Source: JAABRU01 sp050180235 (GTDB lineage Bacteria; Desulfobacterota; Desulfobacteria; Desulfobacterales; Desulfococcaceae). Taken from it: a DNA stretch of 64,000 nt. This document shows, in pieces, positions 43,627-53,497 of this stretch (position 1 is the stretch's first letter; every line of letters starts with the position of its first letter). The notes beneath the pieces were generated by a model that was given only the letters and a program-made list of their open reading frames with translations, did no database searches and had not been told where the DNA came from. The DNA is taken from assembly GCA_050180235.1 (NCBI GenBank), contig JBFXEJ010000009.1, forward strand, positions 1 to 64,000. The letters are read 5' to 3'. Made by a program: the position numbers and the translations under genes.

Positions 43627-45282
43627 TCATTCCATCTCTGTCAGTTCCTTTATTTTTGACATGGGCATGGGACTGAATTTCCCTGCATCCGGAGGCAGGA
43701 CAATGCCCTGGCTGCGCAGCCAGCCGGCACGGGTGACAACTGCCGCTCCTGTAAGCAGATTCATAGCCACAGTCACGGTCTGACGGTTTTCCGGTTTTTC
43801 CAGAAAACTGCCTTTTGTCCATTCATTAAACGCACCGATGGCCGGGCCGCACCATATCTGGTAATCCATGCGCCGGCCCGGATCTCCGGATATGGCCCAG
43901 CGGGAAGACTGGCCCAGATATGAACGGAAGACCAGAGCCATTTTATGCTTCGGATCTTTTTCAGCCCGCACATTCTGCCGTGGATCCCGGCGTTCAAAAA
44001 ATTCCCTGGTTCCTGCCCATGCTGTCTCAAAACTGCACTGAAAAAAATCCCTTTCCAGAATCTGCCGCTGCGCCTGGGGAATATCCTCATAGCAATCATA
44101 GCGGTTGTACAGATCATGGAGTTTGGCAGCGCGGAGAGGAAACATGGTTCCCCTTTTCAGCACCTGAACCTTTACGCCCATTTCAAACATATCCGCTGCC
44201 GGGGCCATAATCACATCCGCCTGCCGGGCTTCGGCCAGCATCTGCCGCACGGCTTCCGAAGTACCGGCTTCCGTACATGCCTGATTCACCGATCCTGTCA
44301 CCAGATAGTCCGCTCCCATGGCAAAGGCGGCAGCCGCGGATTCAGGTGTGGCAATTCCGCCGCCCAGCCCCACGCAGGGAATCCCCGAATAGTTGTATTT
44401 CCGGGCCAGTCTGTCCCGCAAAGCCAGCATGGTGGGAAAAAGTGTGAGCGCGGGCCGGTTGTCGGTATGGCCTCCGGAATCAGCTTCCGCAGTCAGATGC
44501 TCAGCCATTGGGACAGATTTTGCCAGTTCCGCCTCCTGCTCCGTAATCATTCTTTTTTCCACCAGTTGGCGCAGCAGTTTTTCCGGCGGGGGAGAAAGGA
44601 ATTTTTCAGCCACCTCTTCCCGTGACACCTTTGCCACCAGTTTACCGGGGCAGACAATATTTCCCTGCGGATCCCGGTGAATGCCTCTGACCCTGTAATA
44701 CACAACCGGAAGGGTAAGCCCCAGATAGGCTGACGCGCTGACAATGCGAACATGGTTTTTCAGATACAGATCAACGGTTGCGGCCTCGTGATCCGGATCA
44801 TTGGGACTGTGGATCAGGTTGAATCCGAAGGGAATTCCTTTCATCCGGTTCTGCAGATGATGGATGGCCTTTTCAATGGCCCCCGCAGAAAGCCCGGCTG
44901 CTCCGAAAAAACCGAGCATTCCTGCCCGGCCTGCTGCCTCGGTCATTTCCACCGAAGTGATGCCGTTTGCCATAGCATCGGCCACATAGGAAAAGCGGAG
45001 ACCGAAATTTTTTCTGAAAAGCGGATCTCCCAGATCCTCAGGATAAAGGGGCGGACAGTACGCGCATAAGGGCTGCACATCCTCTCCCAAAGGCCGCTCC
45101 CGGCCCATTATGACGGTTCCGCTCTGCGCGACGGCAGGTTCATCCCCCTGCCGCAGCAGATATACGGGATGCCTGAGCCGGAGAATAGCGTTATGAACTG
45201 CCCTGGGCCCGGTTTCCGGCAGACTGCCCTCCGGCTTCCACCAGCCTGTAATTCTGTCTGTGGTATTGTGTGATGATTGCAA
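43627..45282 (-). CDS. PfaD-family flavin-dependent enoyl reductase (PUFA/polyketide synthesis), orphan
   Basis: 551 residues collinear with PfaD: N-terminal segment, then a 2-nitropropane-dioxygenase-like TIM barrel with VEMTEAAGRAGMLGFFGAAG, PFGFNLIHSPNDP, GLGGGIATPESAAAAFAMGA and GSVNQACTEAGTS, and the C-terminal WCGPAIGAFNEWTKGSFL region. PfaD acts in trans as enoyl-ACP reductase with PfaABC or with trans-AT polyketide synthases. Here no pfaABC or PKS is within the window, so it serves a distant cluster or a different pathway. The start appears to be TTG at 45282, with only a weak upstream site; no better start exists in frame. Confidence 0.88.
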   Translation of the reverse strand: MQSSHNTTDRITGWWKPEGSLPETGPRAVHNAILRLRHPVYLLRQGDEPAVAQSGTVIMGRERPLGEDVQPLCAYCPPLYPEDLGDPLFRKNFGLRFSYVADAMANGITSVEMTEAAGRAGMLGFFGAAGLSAGAIEKAIHHLQNRMKGIPFGFNLIHSPNDPDHEAATVDLYLKNHVRIVSASAYLGLTLPVVYYRVRGIHRDPQGNIVCPGKLVAKVSREEVAEKFLSPPPEKLLRQLVEKRMITEQEAELAKSVPMAEHLTAEADSGGHTDNRPALTLFPTMLALRDRLARKYNYSGIPCVGLGGGIATPESAAAAFAMGADYLVTGSVNQACTEAGTSEAVRQMLAEARQADVIMAPAADMFEMGVKVQVLKRGTMFPLRAAKLHDLYNRYDCYEDIPQAQRQILERDFFQCSFETAWAGTREFFERRDPRQNVRAEKDPKHKMALVFRSYLGQSSRWAISGDPGRRMDYQIWCGPAIGAFNEWTKGSFLEKPENRQTVTVAMNLLTGAAVVTRAGWLRSQGIVLPPDAGKFSPMPMSKIKELTEME

Positions 45283-45743
45283 TATTTTATGTTCCCGGAA
45301 ATTTAAGATGTTAATATTTTGGATAATCCGGCATATTTAATCGCAGTGCGGAACCGCCTGCCGAGACCTGTTTCTGCCGGATGCGAAATACATAAACCGG
45401 CAGATCCCAAATATGCCAGCCGCCCTGATTCCGAAAAAACATTGGAAATCAGATTTCTGGCATATATCAGGGTCATTGAGATTTTGCAATACGGACTGTC
45501 ACTGATGAGAATTTTTTCCGCTTATCTATAACCCGGAAAAGTTGCATTATTTTTACATAACAGTTGCAAAATGAACCTGAATCTGTTTTAATACTTCGGC
45601 AGATTTTTGGAAAACGGTTTTTTCTCTCTGCTGTGCCGGAGATAACTGACTGTATAAACTGTTTCTCTTTCACCGTCATTTTGGTTTGGGCCGGAACCGT
45701 CCGTCTGCGATCAAATCCAGGTCAGGTGCTTTCAAAATATTGC
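45283..45743. other. Intergenic region without recognisable features
   Basis: AT-rich, no credible gene, no convincing promoter. It separates divergent pfaD and the FecR/CHASE2 pair. Confidence 0.4.
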
Positions 45744-45788
45744 GGATACCGGCTTTTGCCTGTATGACGATATTGCGTAATATCAGTC
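45744..45788. repeat. REP-like half palindrome
   Basis: ggataccggcttttgcctgt-atgacgatattgcgtaatatcagt matches the right arm plus tail of the element at 11122-11210; the left arm is eroded. Confidence 0.5.
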
Positions 45789-45892
45789 AAAATCTGTAAA
45801 AAAGCTGAGTGATAGCAGCCAGGGGATATGCTTATCCCAGGAAACATCATATGTCCTGTGCGGTTTTTTCCGCAACAGGAAAGGAGGATGAA

Positions 45893-46813
45893 ATGTCAAA
45901 ATTTATCCGTATTCTGTCTGTGTCCATACTGGTATGGGCATATACCTTTCCGGCAGCGGCCGCGGAGAATCCGCTTGCCATGATTATTGATGCAAAGGGG
46001 GATGTTGCTTATTCACCGGACGGACAGACATGGAAACCCGTGAACCGCAACAAATTTCTCTTTGAGGGGTGGCATGTGAAAACCGGTGCCGACAGCGTTT
46101 GCAAACTTCTCAAACACAGGACTGACACCATTGAGGTGCTGACCGCAGGCACGGAAATTGAAACGACTGCGGGTCTTACCAAAGTGCTTCAGGGAAATAT
46201 TTCAGATACCCGGCCTGCCAGGAGTTTCAGTGCGTTTCTGAAACGGCGTTTTGCCAGTATCCAGAAATACACCGTGACACGTTCAGAAAAATCCGGCAGG
46301 GACATCCGGCTGAAAACAGCCCGTAACATCACGCTTTCAGAGGATTATCCGGATCTGGTCTGGGACAGTCCGGGACCGGAATACACGTACCAGCTCTTTG
46401 TGGGAGACAAAATGTTTAACGTACCGGGAACCGAAAAGGATATGGTGCGTTTTCGTGTGCCCCGGCCGTCTCCGGGAGAAATTCCTTACTGTGTCAATGT
46501 GCTGTACAAAGATGAAGTGCTGTATGCTCCTGAAGATCGCAATACCCTGAAATGGCTTTCGGATGAGGAAAAAAAAACCTTCCATCAGGAACTGGCCCGA
46601 ATGCTGGAGATTGCACCGGACAACAGATTTCTGCTGGGCGTTTTTATGGAAGACAACGGATTCCGGGTGGTGGCCATGGATTATTACCGGGATTTTCTGT
46701 CTGAAAATCCTGATGCTGCCGAGGTAAGACCTTTTCTTTTAAGGGTACTGGGCGATCTGAATCTGGAAAATATGAAAAAGGCGGAGATGGCGCTCAGCCG
46801 GAATCAGCAGTAG
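45893..46813 (+). CDS. Secreted FecR-domain protein
   Basis: 306 residues from the ATG at 45893 after aaggagg; an upstream GTG at 45809 is rejected because it would place residues before the signal peptide. Signal peptide ILSVSILVWAYTFPAAAA is followed by a FecR-like domain (AKGDVAYSPDGQTWKPVNR, GWHVKTGADSVCKLL), a domain with ENITLS-type strand pattern and a helical C-terminus resembling TPR (DYYRDFLSENPDAAEVRPFL). FecR-like periplasmic proteins are often encoded next to CHASE2 receptors, exactly as here, 22 bases before the kinase. The pair probably forms an envelope-sensing unit. Confidence 0.82.
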   Translation: MSKFIRILSVSILVWAYTFPAAAAENPLAMIIDAKGDVAYSPDGQTWKPVNRNKFLFEGWHVKTGADSVCKLLKHRTDTIEVLTAGTEIETTAGLTKVLQGNISDTRPARSFSAFLKRRFASIQKYTVTRSEKSGRDIRLKTARNITLSEDYPDLVWDSPGPEYTYQLFVGDKMFNVPGTEKDMVRFRVPRPSPGEIPYCVNVLYKDEVLYAPEDRNTLKWLSDEEKKTFHQELARMLEIAPDNRFLLGVFMEDNGFRVVAMDYYRDFLSENPDAAEVRPFLLRVLGDLNLENMKKAEMALSRNQQ

Positions 46814-46835
46814 TGAAAACCGCTTTTAAGAAAAT

Positions 46836-49181
46836 GTGTTCGGCAATCCGGTGTGGCGCATGCTGAAAAAACTTCTCAAAAAATATGATGTTCTTTTTGT
46901 TATTCTCCTTTTTCTTTTTTCATTGCTTGCCGAATACCATGAATTTTTTTCCTTATGGGAAGATCAGACAGTTTTTTTCCGGCATGGAATGCGTTCTGTC
47001 TTCGGCAGGCAGGAAGATACAGCGTTTCCGCTGGACAGAATCGCTCTTGTTTCCATAGATGACCGTTTTTTTGATGAATATGGGATGTATCCCCTCAGAA
47101 GATCGGTTTTGGCAGAAATCATTTCGAATATCAATGCCCTGGGCGCAAAGGTCATCTGTGTGGATCTGTTTCTGGATCTGCCGGATGCGTGCGGTGATGA
47201 CAGACTGCTGGCAGAAGTTATAGACCGGAGCCCGGTTCTGCTGGCCTCACGCGCTGTTTTTGACAGCGGCAGCAGCTTTGCGGATATCCGTTATCCCATC
47301 CCCATGTTCAGAAAGGCCGGAAACAGCGGATATGTCAACCTGACCTCCCCAAGTTCCTCACTCACCTTTTTAAGCCGTCTGCGCATTCTGCCTGAAGTCA
47401 CAGAAAGAGAGGACGGATGGCCCATCGCTGTGCAGGCGGTGTCAGCCTATCTGGAAACCAGACCGGTGCTGACGGACAATATCCTTCACATCGGGAATAT
47501 TTCCATACCGCTGGATCATTTCCGCGATATGTATATTGATTTTTCCCCCATCCCGGAAGGATACCGCTTTCTTTACCAGTATGCGGGCATCCCTGCGTCC
47601 GAGTTTCTGAACATTTCCGGCATCGGGCCTGATGAAACCACAGAACTGCAGATGTGGGTCAGGGACAAGATTGTGATTATCGGGGATACCACTGCCATTT
47701 CCCATGACTGGTTTGACACTCCTGTGGGAATGATATACGGAGCCGAGATCATAGCAGATACCGTCAGCACCCTGCTCAGGGGAGCACCGCTGCGGCCTGC
47801 CCCGTTTTTACTGGAAATGCTTCTTTCCGCTTTTTTTGTTTTTATGATTATTTTATGTGTTTATCAAATAAGAACCCTTCTGATCCAGATAATGGCCGCA
47901 GCGTTCCTGTTTGCCGGATTTATCCTTTTCTGCACCCTGCTCTATGTGCATCATGGCACGGTTTTTTCCATGGGATACAACCTGACAGCAGGAATCTGCG
48001 GATATGTAATTCTCAGTTTTTCAGCCTATTCGCGGGAAAAGAAACTCCATCTGCGGCAGAAACTGGAAAAGGAGCAGGCAGAAAGAAAGCGGCACGCGGC
48101 TGAGGCTGCAAATCAGGCCAAAAGCACTTTCCTGGCCAATATGAGCCATGAACTCCGCACTCCGCTTCATGCCATCCTGGGTTTTGCCCAGATTGTGGGC
48201 AGAAGCCGGAATCTTTCGCAGAATGAGCGGGATCATCTGCAGATCATCGCGGACAGCGGTGAACATCTGCTGGCCATTATCAATCAGATACTTGATCTCT
48301 CCAAAGTGGAAGCCGGACGCATGTCTGTAAATGAAAAAGACTTTGATCTCAGAAATCTGCTGGGGGAAGTTGAAAACATGTTCCGGATAAGGGCACAGGC
48401 CAAAGGACTGCGTCTCATCTTTGAAACTGATCCGCAACTGCCGGACCTGATTCGCACGGATCGTATGAGGCTTAGGCAGATTCTCATCAATCTTATCGGC
48501 AATGCCGTCAAATTCACGGCTGAAGGTTCGGTATGGGTCAGAGCCGGACTCGCGGACAGCGGAAAAAGCAGCTCACCGAAAGAAGAACCTGTTCATATGC
48601 TCCGTTTTGAAGTCGAAGATACCGGACCCGGCATTGCAGCCGAAGAACGGGAATGCCTTTTCAATGCCTTTGTGCAGACCGAAACCGGACGCAGATCCCA
48701 GGAAGGCTCAGGACTGGGACTGGTCATCAGCCGTCAGTTTGTAAAACTTCTGGGCGGGGATCTTACGCTGATAAGTCCGTGCCGGACTCCGGAGCAGACT
48801 GCAAATGATGACAGAAGCGGAAACAAAGCGCCGGGGGTTTTGTTCTCTTTTCATATCCGGGCCGGACTGCCGGATTTTGCGGAAAAAGATGTTTTGGGAA
48901 AAAAGGAAAAAAAACATAAAGACAGTACCGGGAAAGCGCTTTATTCCAGCGTCCCGGCAGAACCTGTTAAAAACGTGCCGGGTCCCGGGGTATTTGCAAA
49001 TCTGCCTCCTGATTTGCCGCTGAATCTGCGTCAGGCCATCAATGAACTGGATGACGACAGGATCCGCACACTGATGGAAGATATCCGTAAACATGATCCC
49101 GCTCTGTCCGAATCCCTTGGTTTACTGGTTCGTGAATTCAGATATGAAGAACTTCTCGGAATACTTCCGGAAAATGTTTAA
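46836..49181 (+). CDS. CHASE2-domain sensor histidine kinase
   Basis: 781 residues from a GTG at 46836 (ATG at 46860 equally possible). Order: N-terminal membrane helix (VLFVILLFLFSLLAE); periplasmic CHASE2 domain about 45-320 (RIALVSIDDRFFDEYGMYPLRR, given by its start); three membrane helices about 325-395; coiled coil; HisKA with phosphoacceptor in NMSHELRTPLHAILG (about residue 437); HATPase with N box NLIGNAVKFT, DTGPGI and GSGLGL. A helical tail of about 70 residues (PLNLRQAINELDDDRIRTL) follows. There is no receiver domain, so it needs a separate response regulator. It partners with the FecR protein immediately upstream. Confidence 0.92.
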   Translation: MFGNPVWRMLKKLLKKYDVLFVILLFLFSLLAEYHEFFSLWEDQTVFFRHGMRSVFGRQEDTAFPLDRIALVSIDDRFFDEYGMYPLRRSVLAEIISNINALGAKVICVDLFLDLPDACGDDRLLAEVIDRSPVLLASRAVFDSGSSFADIRYPIPMFRKAGNSGYVNLTSPSSSLTFLSRLRILPEVTEREDGWPIAVQAVSAYLETRPVLTDNILHIGNISIPLDHFRDMYIDFSPIPEGYRFLYQYAGIPASEFLNISGIGPDETTELQMWVRDKIVIIGDTTAISHDWFDTPVGMIYGAEIIADTVSTLLRGAPLRPAPFLLEMLLSAFFVFMIILCVYQIRTLLIQIMAAAFLFAGFILFCTLLYVHHGTVFSMGYNLTAGICGYVILSFSAYSREKKLHLRQKLEKEQAERKRHAAEAANQAKSTFLANMSHELRTPLHAILGFAQIVGRSRNLSQNERDHLQIIADSGEHLLAIINQILDLSKVEAGRMSVNEKDFDLRNLLGEVENMFRIRAQAKGLRLIFETDPQLPDLIRTDRMRLRQILINLIGNAVKFTAEGSVWVRAGLADSGKSSSPKEEPVHMLRFEVEDTGPGIAAEERECLFNAFVQTETGRRSQEGSGLGLVISRQFVKLLGGDLTLISPCRTPEQTANDDRSGNKAPGVLFSFHIRAGLPDFAEKDVLGKKEKKHKDSTGKALYSSVPAEPVKNVPGPGVFANLPPDLPLNLRQAINELDDDRIRTLMEDIRKHDPALSESLGLLVREFRYEELLGILPENV

Positions 49182-49233
49182 TATTTAATGCTGAATGATT
49201 GTCTGTCCCCAGTTTCCGGTCCATAACCCGGTT

Positions 49234-49374
49234 TAAGGCGATTTCCATGAAAAAATGTACCATCATTGCAGGGTGGGCACGGTTTTTTGTGCCCGCCGTC
49301 CTGCTGAAACGGTGGGCACAAAAAACCGTGCCCACCCTACGAAAAACGGTATAATCATTAATGGAAATCACCTA
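49234..49374. mobile_element. MITE family B, copy 3
   Basis: 141 bp, taaggcgatttccatg...taatggaaatcaccta. Relative to copies 1 and 2 the stem has T-A in place of C-G at one pair (cacggtttttt / aaaaaaccgtg), and the loop reads ccgtcctgctgaaacgg, the reverse complement of the copy 2 loop. Confidence 0.8.
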
Positions 49375-49447
49375 AGATTATCATTCACCATTAAACATTC
49401 ACCATTAAGCTGCCATAGCTTTTAAGATAATTATTTTGGAGCAGGCC

Positions 49448-49504
49448 GGGTTGAACGCAGTGAAACCCAACATTCTGAGTTTGTCGGGTTTAATTCCTCA
49501 ACCC
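49448..49504. repeat. Short palindrome gggttgaacg...cctcaaccc
   Basis: gggttgaacgcagtgaaaccc and gggtttaattcctcaaccc form imperfect inverted arms around ttctgagttt, about 50 bp before the hybrid kinase start. Typical of dispersed extragenic palindromes. Confidence 0.45.
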
Positions 49505-49555
49505 AGTCTGCAGGAATCCCCAAAAATATTTTCTTAAAGCCTACAGGAGATTGCG

Positions 49556-52543
49556 ATGAAGCACAGATTCTCAGAAACACTCAGAAACTCTGCCTTATTT
49601 TTTCTTTGTGTATTTTCTGTCCCTCCTGCCTGTGCTGCGGATCTTCCGGCACTGTCTCCGGGTGTGAATGCCGCAGTTTTACTGACTGCCGGACTCATTC
49701 TTGTATTTCTGGCGGCTTATGCCATCAGCCTCCGGAAAAAACTGCGCTGTGCCCAGACACAAAAGGAAGCGTATTTGTCTGAAAAGACAGCACAGATCAT
49801 GCCGGATACTGTCCCGGATACAGTCAGAGATGATTTTCTTTCCGATATTTCCCATGAACTGCGAACCCCTCTCATCGGGGTTATCGGCATTGCGGATGCT
49901 ATGCTTACGGGAGTGGCAGGGCCGGTCAATCCGGATATCAGGAAAAATCTGACTGTTATTGCAGGCAGTTGCCGCAGGCTTTCCCATATGGTGAACAATA
50001 TTGCGGATACTGCCCGTGTAAAGCGCAAATTCATTGAACTCAGTCCCAAACCTGTCTGCATACAGCATCTGGCCGACATTGTCCTCACATTTTGCCTGCC
50101 CCTTGTTTCCGGAAAACCCATAAAACTCAATAATGCCATTGATCCTGAAATTCCGACTGTCCATGCCGATGAGGATCGCCTCCAGCAGATTCTTTGCAAT
50201 CTTGTGGGCAATGCCATCCGTTTCACGGATGAGGGAAACGTGGAAATTTCCTGCCGTCTCCTCAGTGATGACGAAATTGCGGTGCGGATTTCCGATACAG
50301 GAAGAGCACCCGGCAGCCCGGAAAAAATTTTCAGTGCAGCAGAACCGGAGTTGCGGGAATCCGGAGATTCTCCCGGCATCAGTCTTTCCCTTACCCGCAA
50401 ACTTGTGGAAATGCATGGCGGCAGGATATGGGCCGAATCCGGCGATGGCGGGGGAACGGTTTTCTGTTTTACCCTTCCGGTTTCCCATGAAAAACCTGAA
50501 ACTGAAATTTCCCGGATCAGTGAAACTGTCCCCTGTTTCAGGGATGCAGAATTGCCGGAAAAGGTGCGCTTTGCGGAAGCAGACAGACAGGGCACAGAAA
50601 AAAAAGCACGGATTCTGGTGGTGGATGATGATCCGGTTCATCTGCAGGTGGTGGTGAGTTTTCTTGCTGCTGAGAATTATGAGATGCTGACAGCATGCGA
50701 TGGAAACGGGGCTTTGGAATTTCTTGACAAAGAGAAAAAACCGGATCTGATTCTGCTGGATGTGGTCATGCCCGGTAAATCCGGTTTTGATATCTGCCGG
50801 GAAATCCGTAAAAAATATTCCTCCAGTGAAATGCCTGTGATTATGCTCACAGCCAGAAACCGGGTTACTGATCTGGTCAAAGGCTTTGAATCCGGAGCCA
50901 ATGATTATCTGAGCAAACCCGTATCCCACAGGGAACTGATTTCACGGGTCAAAACCCATATTCATCTCAATTTTTCAGACAGGGCGCTGAGGGAGAGTGA
51001 AAGAAAATACAGGGAAATATTTGAAAATGTTTTTGATTTCTGGTTTACGCACGATCTGGATGGAAATATCATGGAAAGCAATCTGCCCTTCAAGCAGGGC
51101 TGGGGATATGAAAATACGGATGTCACCAGCATGAATATAAGGGATATGCTGGCTCCCAGGTATGCGGACAGATTCACGTCTTATATGGACAGAATTCTGC
51201 ATGACGGCAAATACGGGGGAATCACCTGCTGCCTTACCCGTGACGGAACAGAAAGAATGCTGGATTTCCGGGTGGCTCTCATCCGTGATGAAAAGGGACG
51301 GCCATTCAGTGTCCGGGGAACAGCCAGGGATGTTACCGAACGGATTCAGTTTGAAAAGGAAAAGGCAGATCTGGAAAAACAGATCCGCCAGTCCCAGAAA
51401 ATGCAGGCCATTGGAACTCTGGCCGGGGGAATTGCCCATGATTTCAACAATATTCTTTTTCCCATCATCGGTTATACTGAAATGGTGCTGGAGCGGATTG
51501 CAGGCGATGATCCCTCCCGCAATGATCTGGAGGAGGTACTCCGGGCTGCCAACCGGGCTGCTGATATGGTCCGCCAGATTCTTTCCTTTGCCCGTCAGAC
51601 CGAGGAGGAGTGGAAACCCATGCAGATCCATCCGGTCATCAGAGAGGCACTGAAACTTCTGAAGGCTTCTCTGCCGGCCACCATTGAAATCCGGACGGAC
51701 ATTCCGGACGGAACCGACTGTGTTCTGGCAGATCCCAGCCAGATTCATCAGATTATCATGAATCTTTGCACCAATGCCTATCATGCCATGCGGGAAAAAG
51801 GCGGTATTCTGCGCGTGACCCTGGAGAACCTGTATATTGATGCGAAAAATGCTGTTCCGGTTCATGATATGACGCCCGGCCCCTGGTTCCGGCTGACAGT
51901 CAGTGATACCGGATGCGGAATGGCTCCGGAGGTGCTGGAGCGGATATTTGATCCCTATTTCACCACACGCCCTATGGGTGAGGGAACCGGAATGGGGCTG
52001 GCCGTGGTGCACAGGATAGTCAGTAATCTGCGGGGGCATATCACGGTATCCAGTACGGAAGGGGAGGGCAGTATTTTTCAGATATGGCTGCCCAGGCTCG
52101 AATCCGAAATCTGTGAACATGAACCTGAAGTTCCTCGGAAGCCTTTGGGCGGAAACGAGCGGATTCTGGTGGTGGATGATGAACAGCAGATTGTGGACAT
52201 GATACGCAAGATGCTTGATGGCATAGGCTATGATGTCACCGTGCGTTACAGCAGCCCGGACGCGCTGGAGGCTTTCCGGGCCAATCCGGACAGATTCGAT
52301 CTGGTCATCACAGATCAGACCATGCCCAATCTTACAGGAGCTGAATTCTGCAGAGAACTGATGAGAATCAGGCCTGATGTGCGGATTATCCTGTGCACGG
52401 GCTTCAGTGATCTGATTTCACGGAAAAAGGCATTTGATCTGGGTATCCGGGGTTTTCTGATGAAACCTGTGGAAAAAAATGATCTGATCTGTACCATCCG
52501 TGATGTGCTGGACGGAAAAACCGAACCGGAACACTTTGAATAA
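49556..52543 (+). CDS. Double hybrid sensor histidine kinase (HK-REC-PAS-HK-REC)
   Basis: 995 residues. Signal-type N-terminus and one membrane helix (LLTAGLILVFLAAYAISLR, 42-60). First HisKA with His100 in SDISHELRTPLIGV, then HATPase. REC1 about 350-470, starting RILVVDDDP with phosphoacceptor in LLDVVMPG near 402. PAS about 480-600. Second HisKA of the GGIAHDFNNIL class (His about 628) with HATPase (NLCTNAYHAM, DTGCGM, GTGMGLAVV). REC2 868-985 (RILVVDDEQ, TDQTMPNLTG). Two complete transmitters of different HisKA classes in one chain are unusual. In the first ATPase the G1 box is eroded (DTGRAPGSPEK), so that half may be weak. The ATG follows ggaga. Confidence 0.93.
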   Translation: MKHRFSETLRNSALFFLCVFSVPPACAADLPALSPGVNAAVLLTAGLILVFLAAYAISLRKKLRCAQTQKEAYLSEKTAQIMPDTVPDTVRDDFLSDISHELRTPLIGVIGIADAMLTGVAGPVNPDIRKNLTVIAGSCRRLSHMVNNIADTARVKRKFIELSPKPVCIQHLADIVLTFCLPLVSGKPIKLNNAIDPEIPTVHADEDRLQQILCNLVGNAIRFTDEGNVEISCRLLSDDEIAVRISDTGRAPGSPEKIFSAAEPELRESGDSPGISLSLTRKLVEMHGGRIWAESGDGGGTVFCFTLPVSHEKPETEISRISETVPCFRDAELPEKVRFAEADRQGTEKKARILVVDDDPVHLQVVVSFLAAENYEMLTACDGNGALEFLDKEKKPDLILLDVVMPGKSGFDICREIRKKYSSSEMPVIMLTARNRVTDLVKGFESGANDYLSKPVSHRELISRVKTHIHLNFSDRALRESERKYREIFENVFDFWFTHDLDGNIMESNLPFKQGWGYENTDVTSMNIRDMLAPRYADRFTSYMDRILHDGKYGGITCCLTRDGTERMLDFRVALIRDEKGRPFSVRGTARDVTERIQFEKEKADLEKQIRQSQKMQAIGTLAGGIAHDFNNILFPIIGYTEMVLERIAGDDPSRNDLEEVLRAANRAADMVRQILSFARQTEEEWKPMQIHPVIREALKLLKASLPATIEIRTDIPDGTDCVLADPSQIHQIIMNLCTNAYHAMREKGGILRVTLENLYIDAKNAVPVHDMTPGPWFRLTVSDTGCGMAPEVLERIFDPYFTTRPMGEGTGMGLAVVHRIVSNLRGHITVSSTEGEGSIFQIWLPRLESEICEHEPEVPRKPLGGNERILVVDDEQQIVDMIRKMLDGIGYDVTVRYSSPDALEAFRANPDRFDLVITDQTMPNLTGAEFCRELMRIRPDVRIILCTGFSDLISRKKAFDLGIRGFLMKPVEKNDLICTIRDVLDGKTEPEHFE

Positions 52544-52695
52544 TCTTCAGATGAGTCCTGAATTCCGGATGAAAAATCTGTGGCAGTGCTATACAGGCAA
52601 TGCTGTTATAACATTTAAACTTTACAAACAGATACAGATGTATTATACCGGCTCGCCATTGGTTTTATACGATGCTGAACAGCAAATCCGGAGGA

Positions 52696-52727
52696 GTGCA
52701 AAAATTGGGCGGAGCGTTTTTTTTGCC
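52696..52727 (+). repeat. Dispersed gtgcaaaaa hairpin, degenerate
   Basis: ccggaggagtgcaaaaattg-ggcggagcg followed by tttttttgcc; the right end is eroded. It lies between the hybrid kinase and the LprI-domain gene. Confidence 0.55.
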
Positions 52728-52756
52728 GCATCAGCAATATTACAGGAGGTGATATT

Positions 52757-53479
52757 ATGCCAAAGACATTCATAAGCACTGCAATACTTTGCCTTTTGAT
52801 TATCAGTTACGCTCTGGCCGATCAGGCCGCCTGGGTGGACAAAAGAAATGCGTACAAAGCAGGAGAAATGATTGAAACCGGAACCGAACTGCGCCAGTTC
52901 TGTGCGCCCTGCGGAGATACGGTGTGGACGCCCGTTACCGCCAAACAGGTGGAGGTGAGAAATCCGGAAAAAAATTTTTATGAGGTGTTTGTCAACGATA
53001 CCGGCCTTGATCTGGCATATGTATATATTCTCAGGGACGGAAAATGGCGGAATATGGCCATGATACTGGGACTGCCGGTTTCTGATGTGCCGGAATTTCT
53101 GCCTGACAACACAGCACTGCCGGGTAAAGGGGAAGATCCCATTGACCGGGAACTGTCCGTATGTATGGACAAAGATCCTTCAACGGCCAATATGGTCAAC
53201 TGTATACATGCGGCTGCGGAAAAATGGGATTCAGAACTCAATCTTGTGTATCAGGAACTCAAAGAGCGGCTCAAACCGGAAGCCAGAAAGTCCCTTACAG
53301 AAGCCCAGCGGGCATGGATTGCCTACCGTGATCTGGAATTCAAAAATATTCAGGGAGTTTATTCAGGTCTTGAAGGAACCATGTTTCATCCCATGCGCGC
53401 GGAAAGCGGGATGCAGATCACCAGAAACCGGGTTTTGGAACTGCGGTCATATCTTTCCCTGTTTGAAATCGGGGACTGA
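52757..53479 (+). CDS. Exported protein with C-terminal LprI (DUF1311) domain
   Basis: 240 residues; signal peptide (FISTAILCLLIISYALA) and a strong aggaggtga site. The N-terminal 110 residues are unidentified and contain a CAPCG pair. The C-terminal 100 residues match the lysozyme-inhibitor LprI N-terminal domain (DUF1311): NCIHAAAEKWDSELNLVYQ and SLTEAQRAWIAYRDLEF. LprI-type proteins inhibit lysozyme or act in the periplasm in other bacteria. The metallophosphoesterase gene follows 18 bases later, so they may be cotranscribed. Confidence 0.82.
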   Translation: MPKTFISTAILCLLIISYALADQAAWVDKRNAYKAGEMIETGTELRQFCAPCGDTVWTPVTAKQVEVRNPEKNFYEVFVNDTGLDLAYVYILRDGKWRNMAMILGLPVSDVPEFLPDNTALPGKGEDPIDRELSVCMDKDPSTANMVNCIHAAAEKWDSELNLVYQELKERLKPEARKSLTEAQRAWIAYRDLEFKNIQGVYSGLEGTMFHPMRAESGMQITRNRVLELRSYLSLFEIGD

Positions 53480-53497
53480 TTTAAAAAAGGCTGTTCC

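Noticed and set aside
50975..52120. Minus-strand frames opposite the hybrid kinase
   Set aside because: The plus strand encodes unmistakable PAS and kinase motifs across the same bases.
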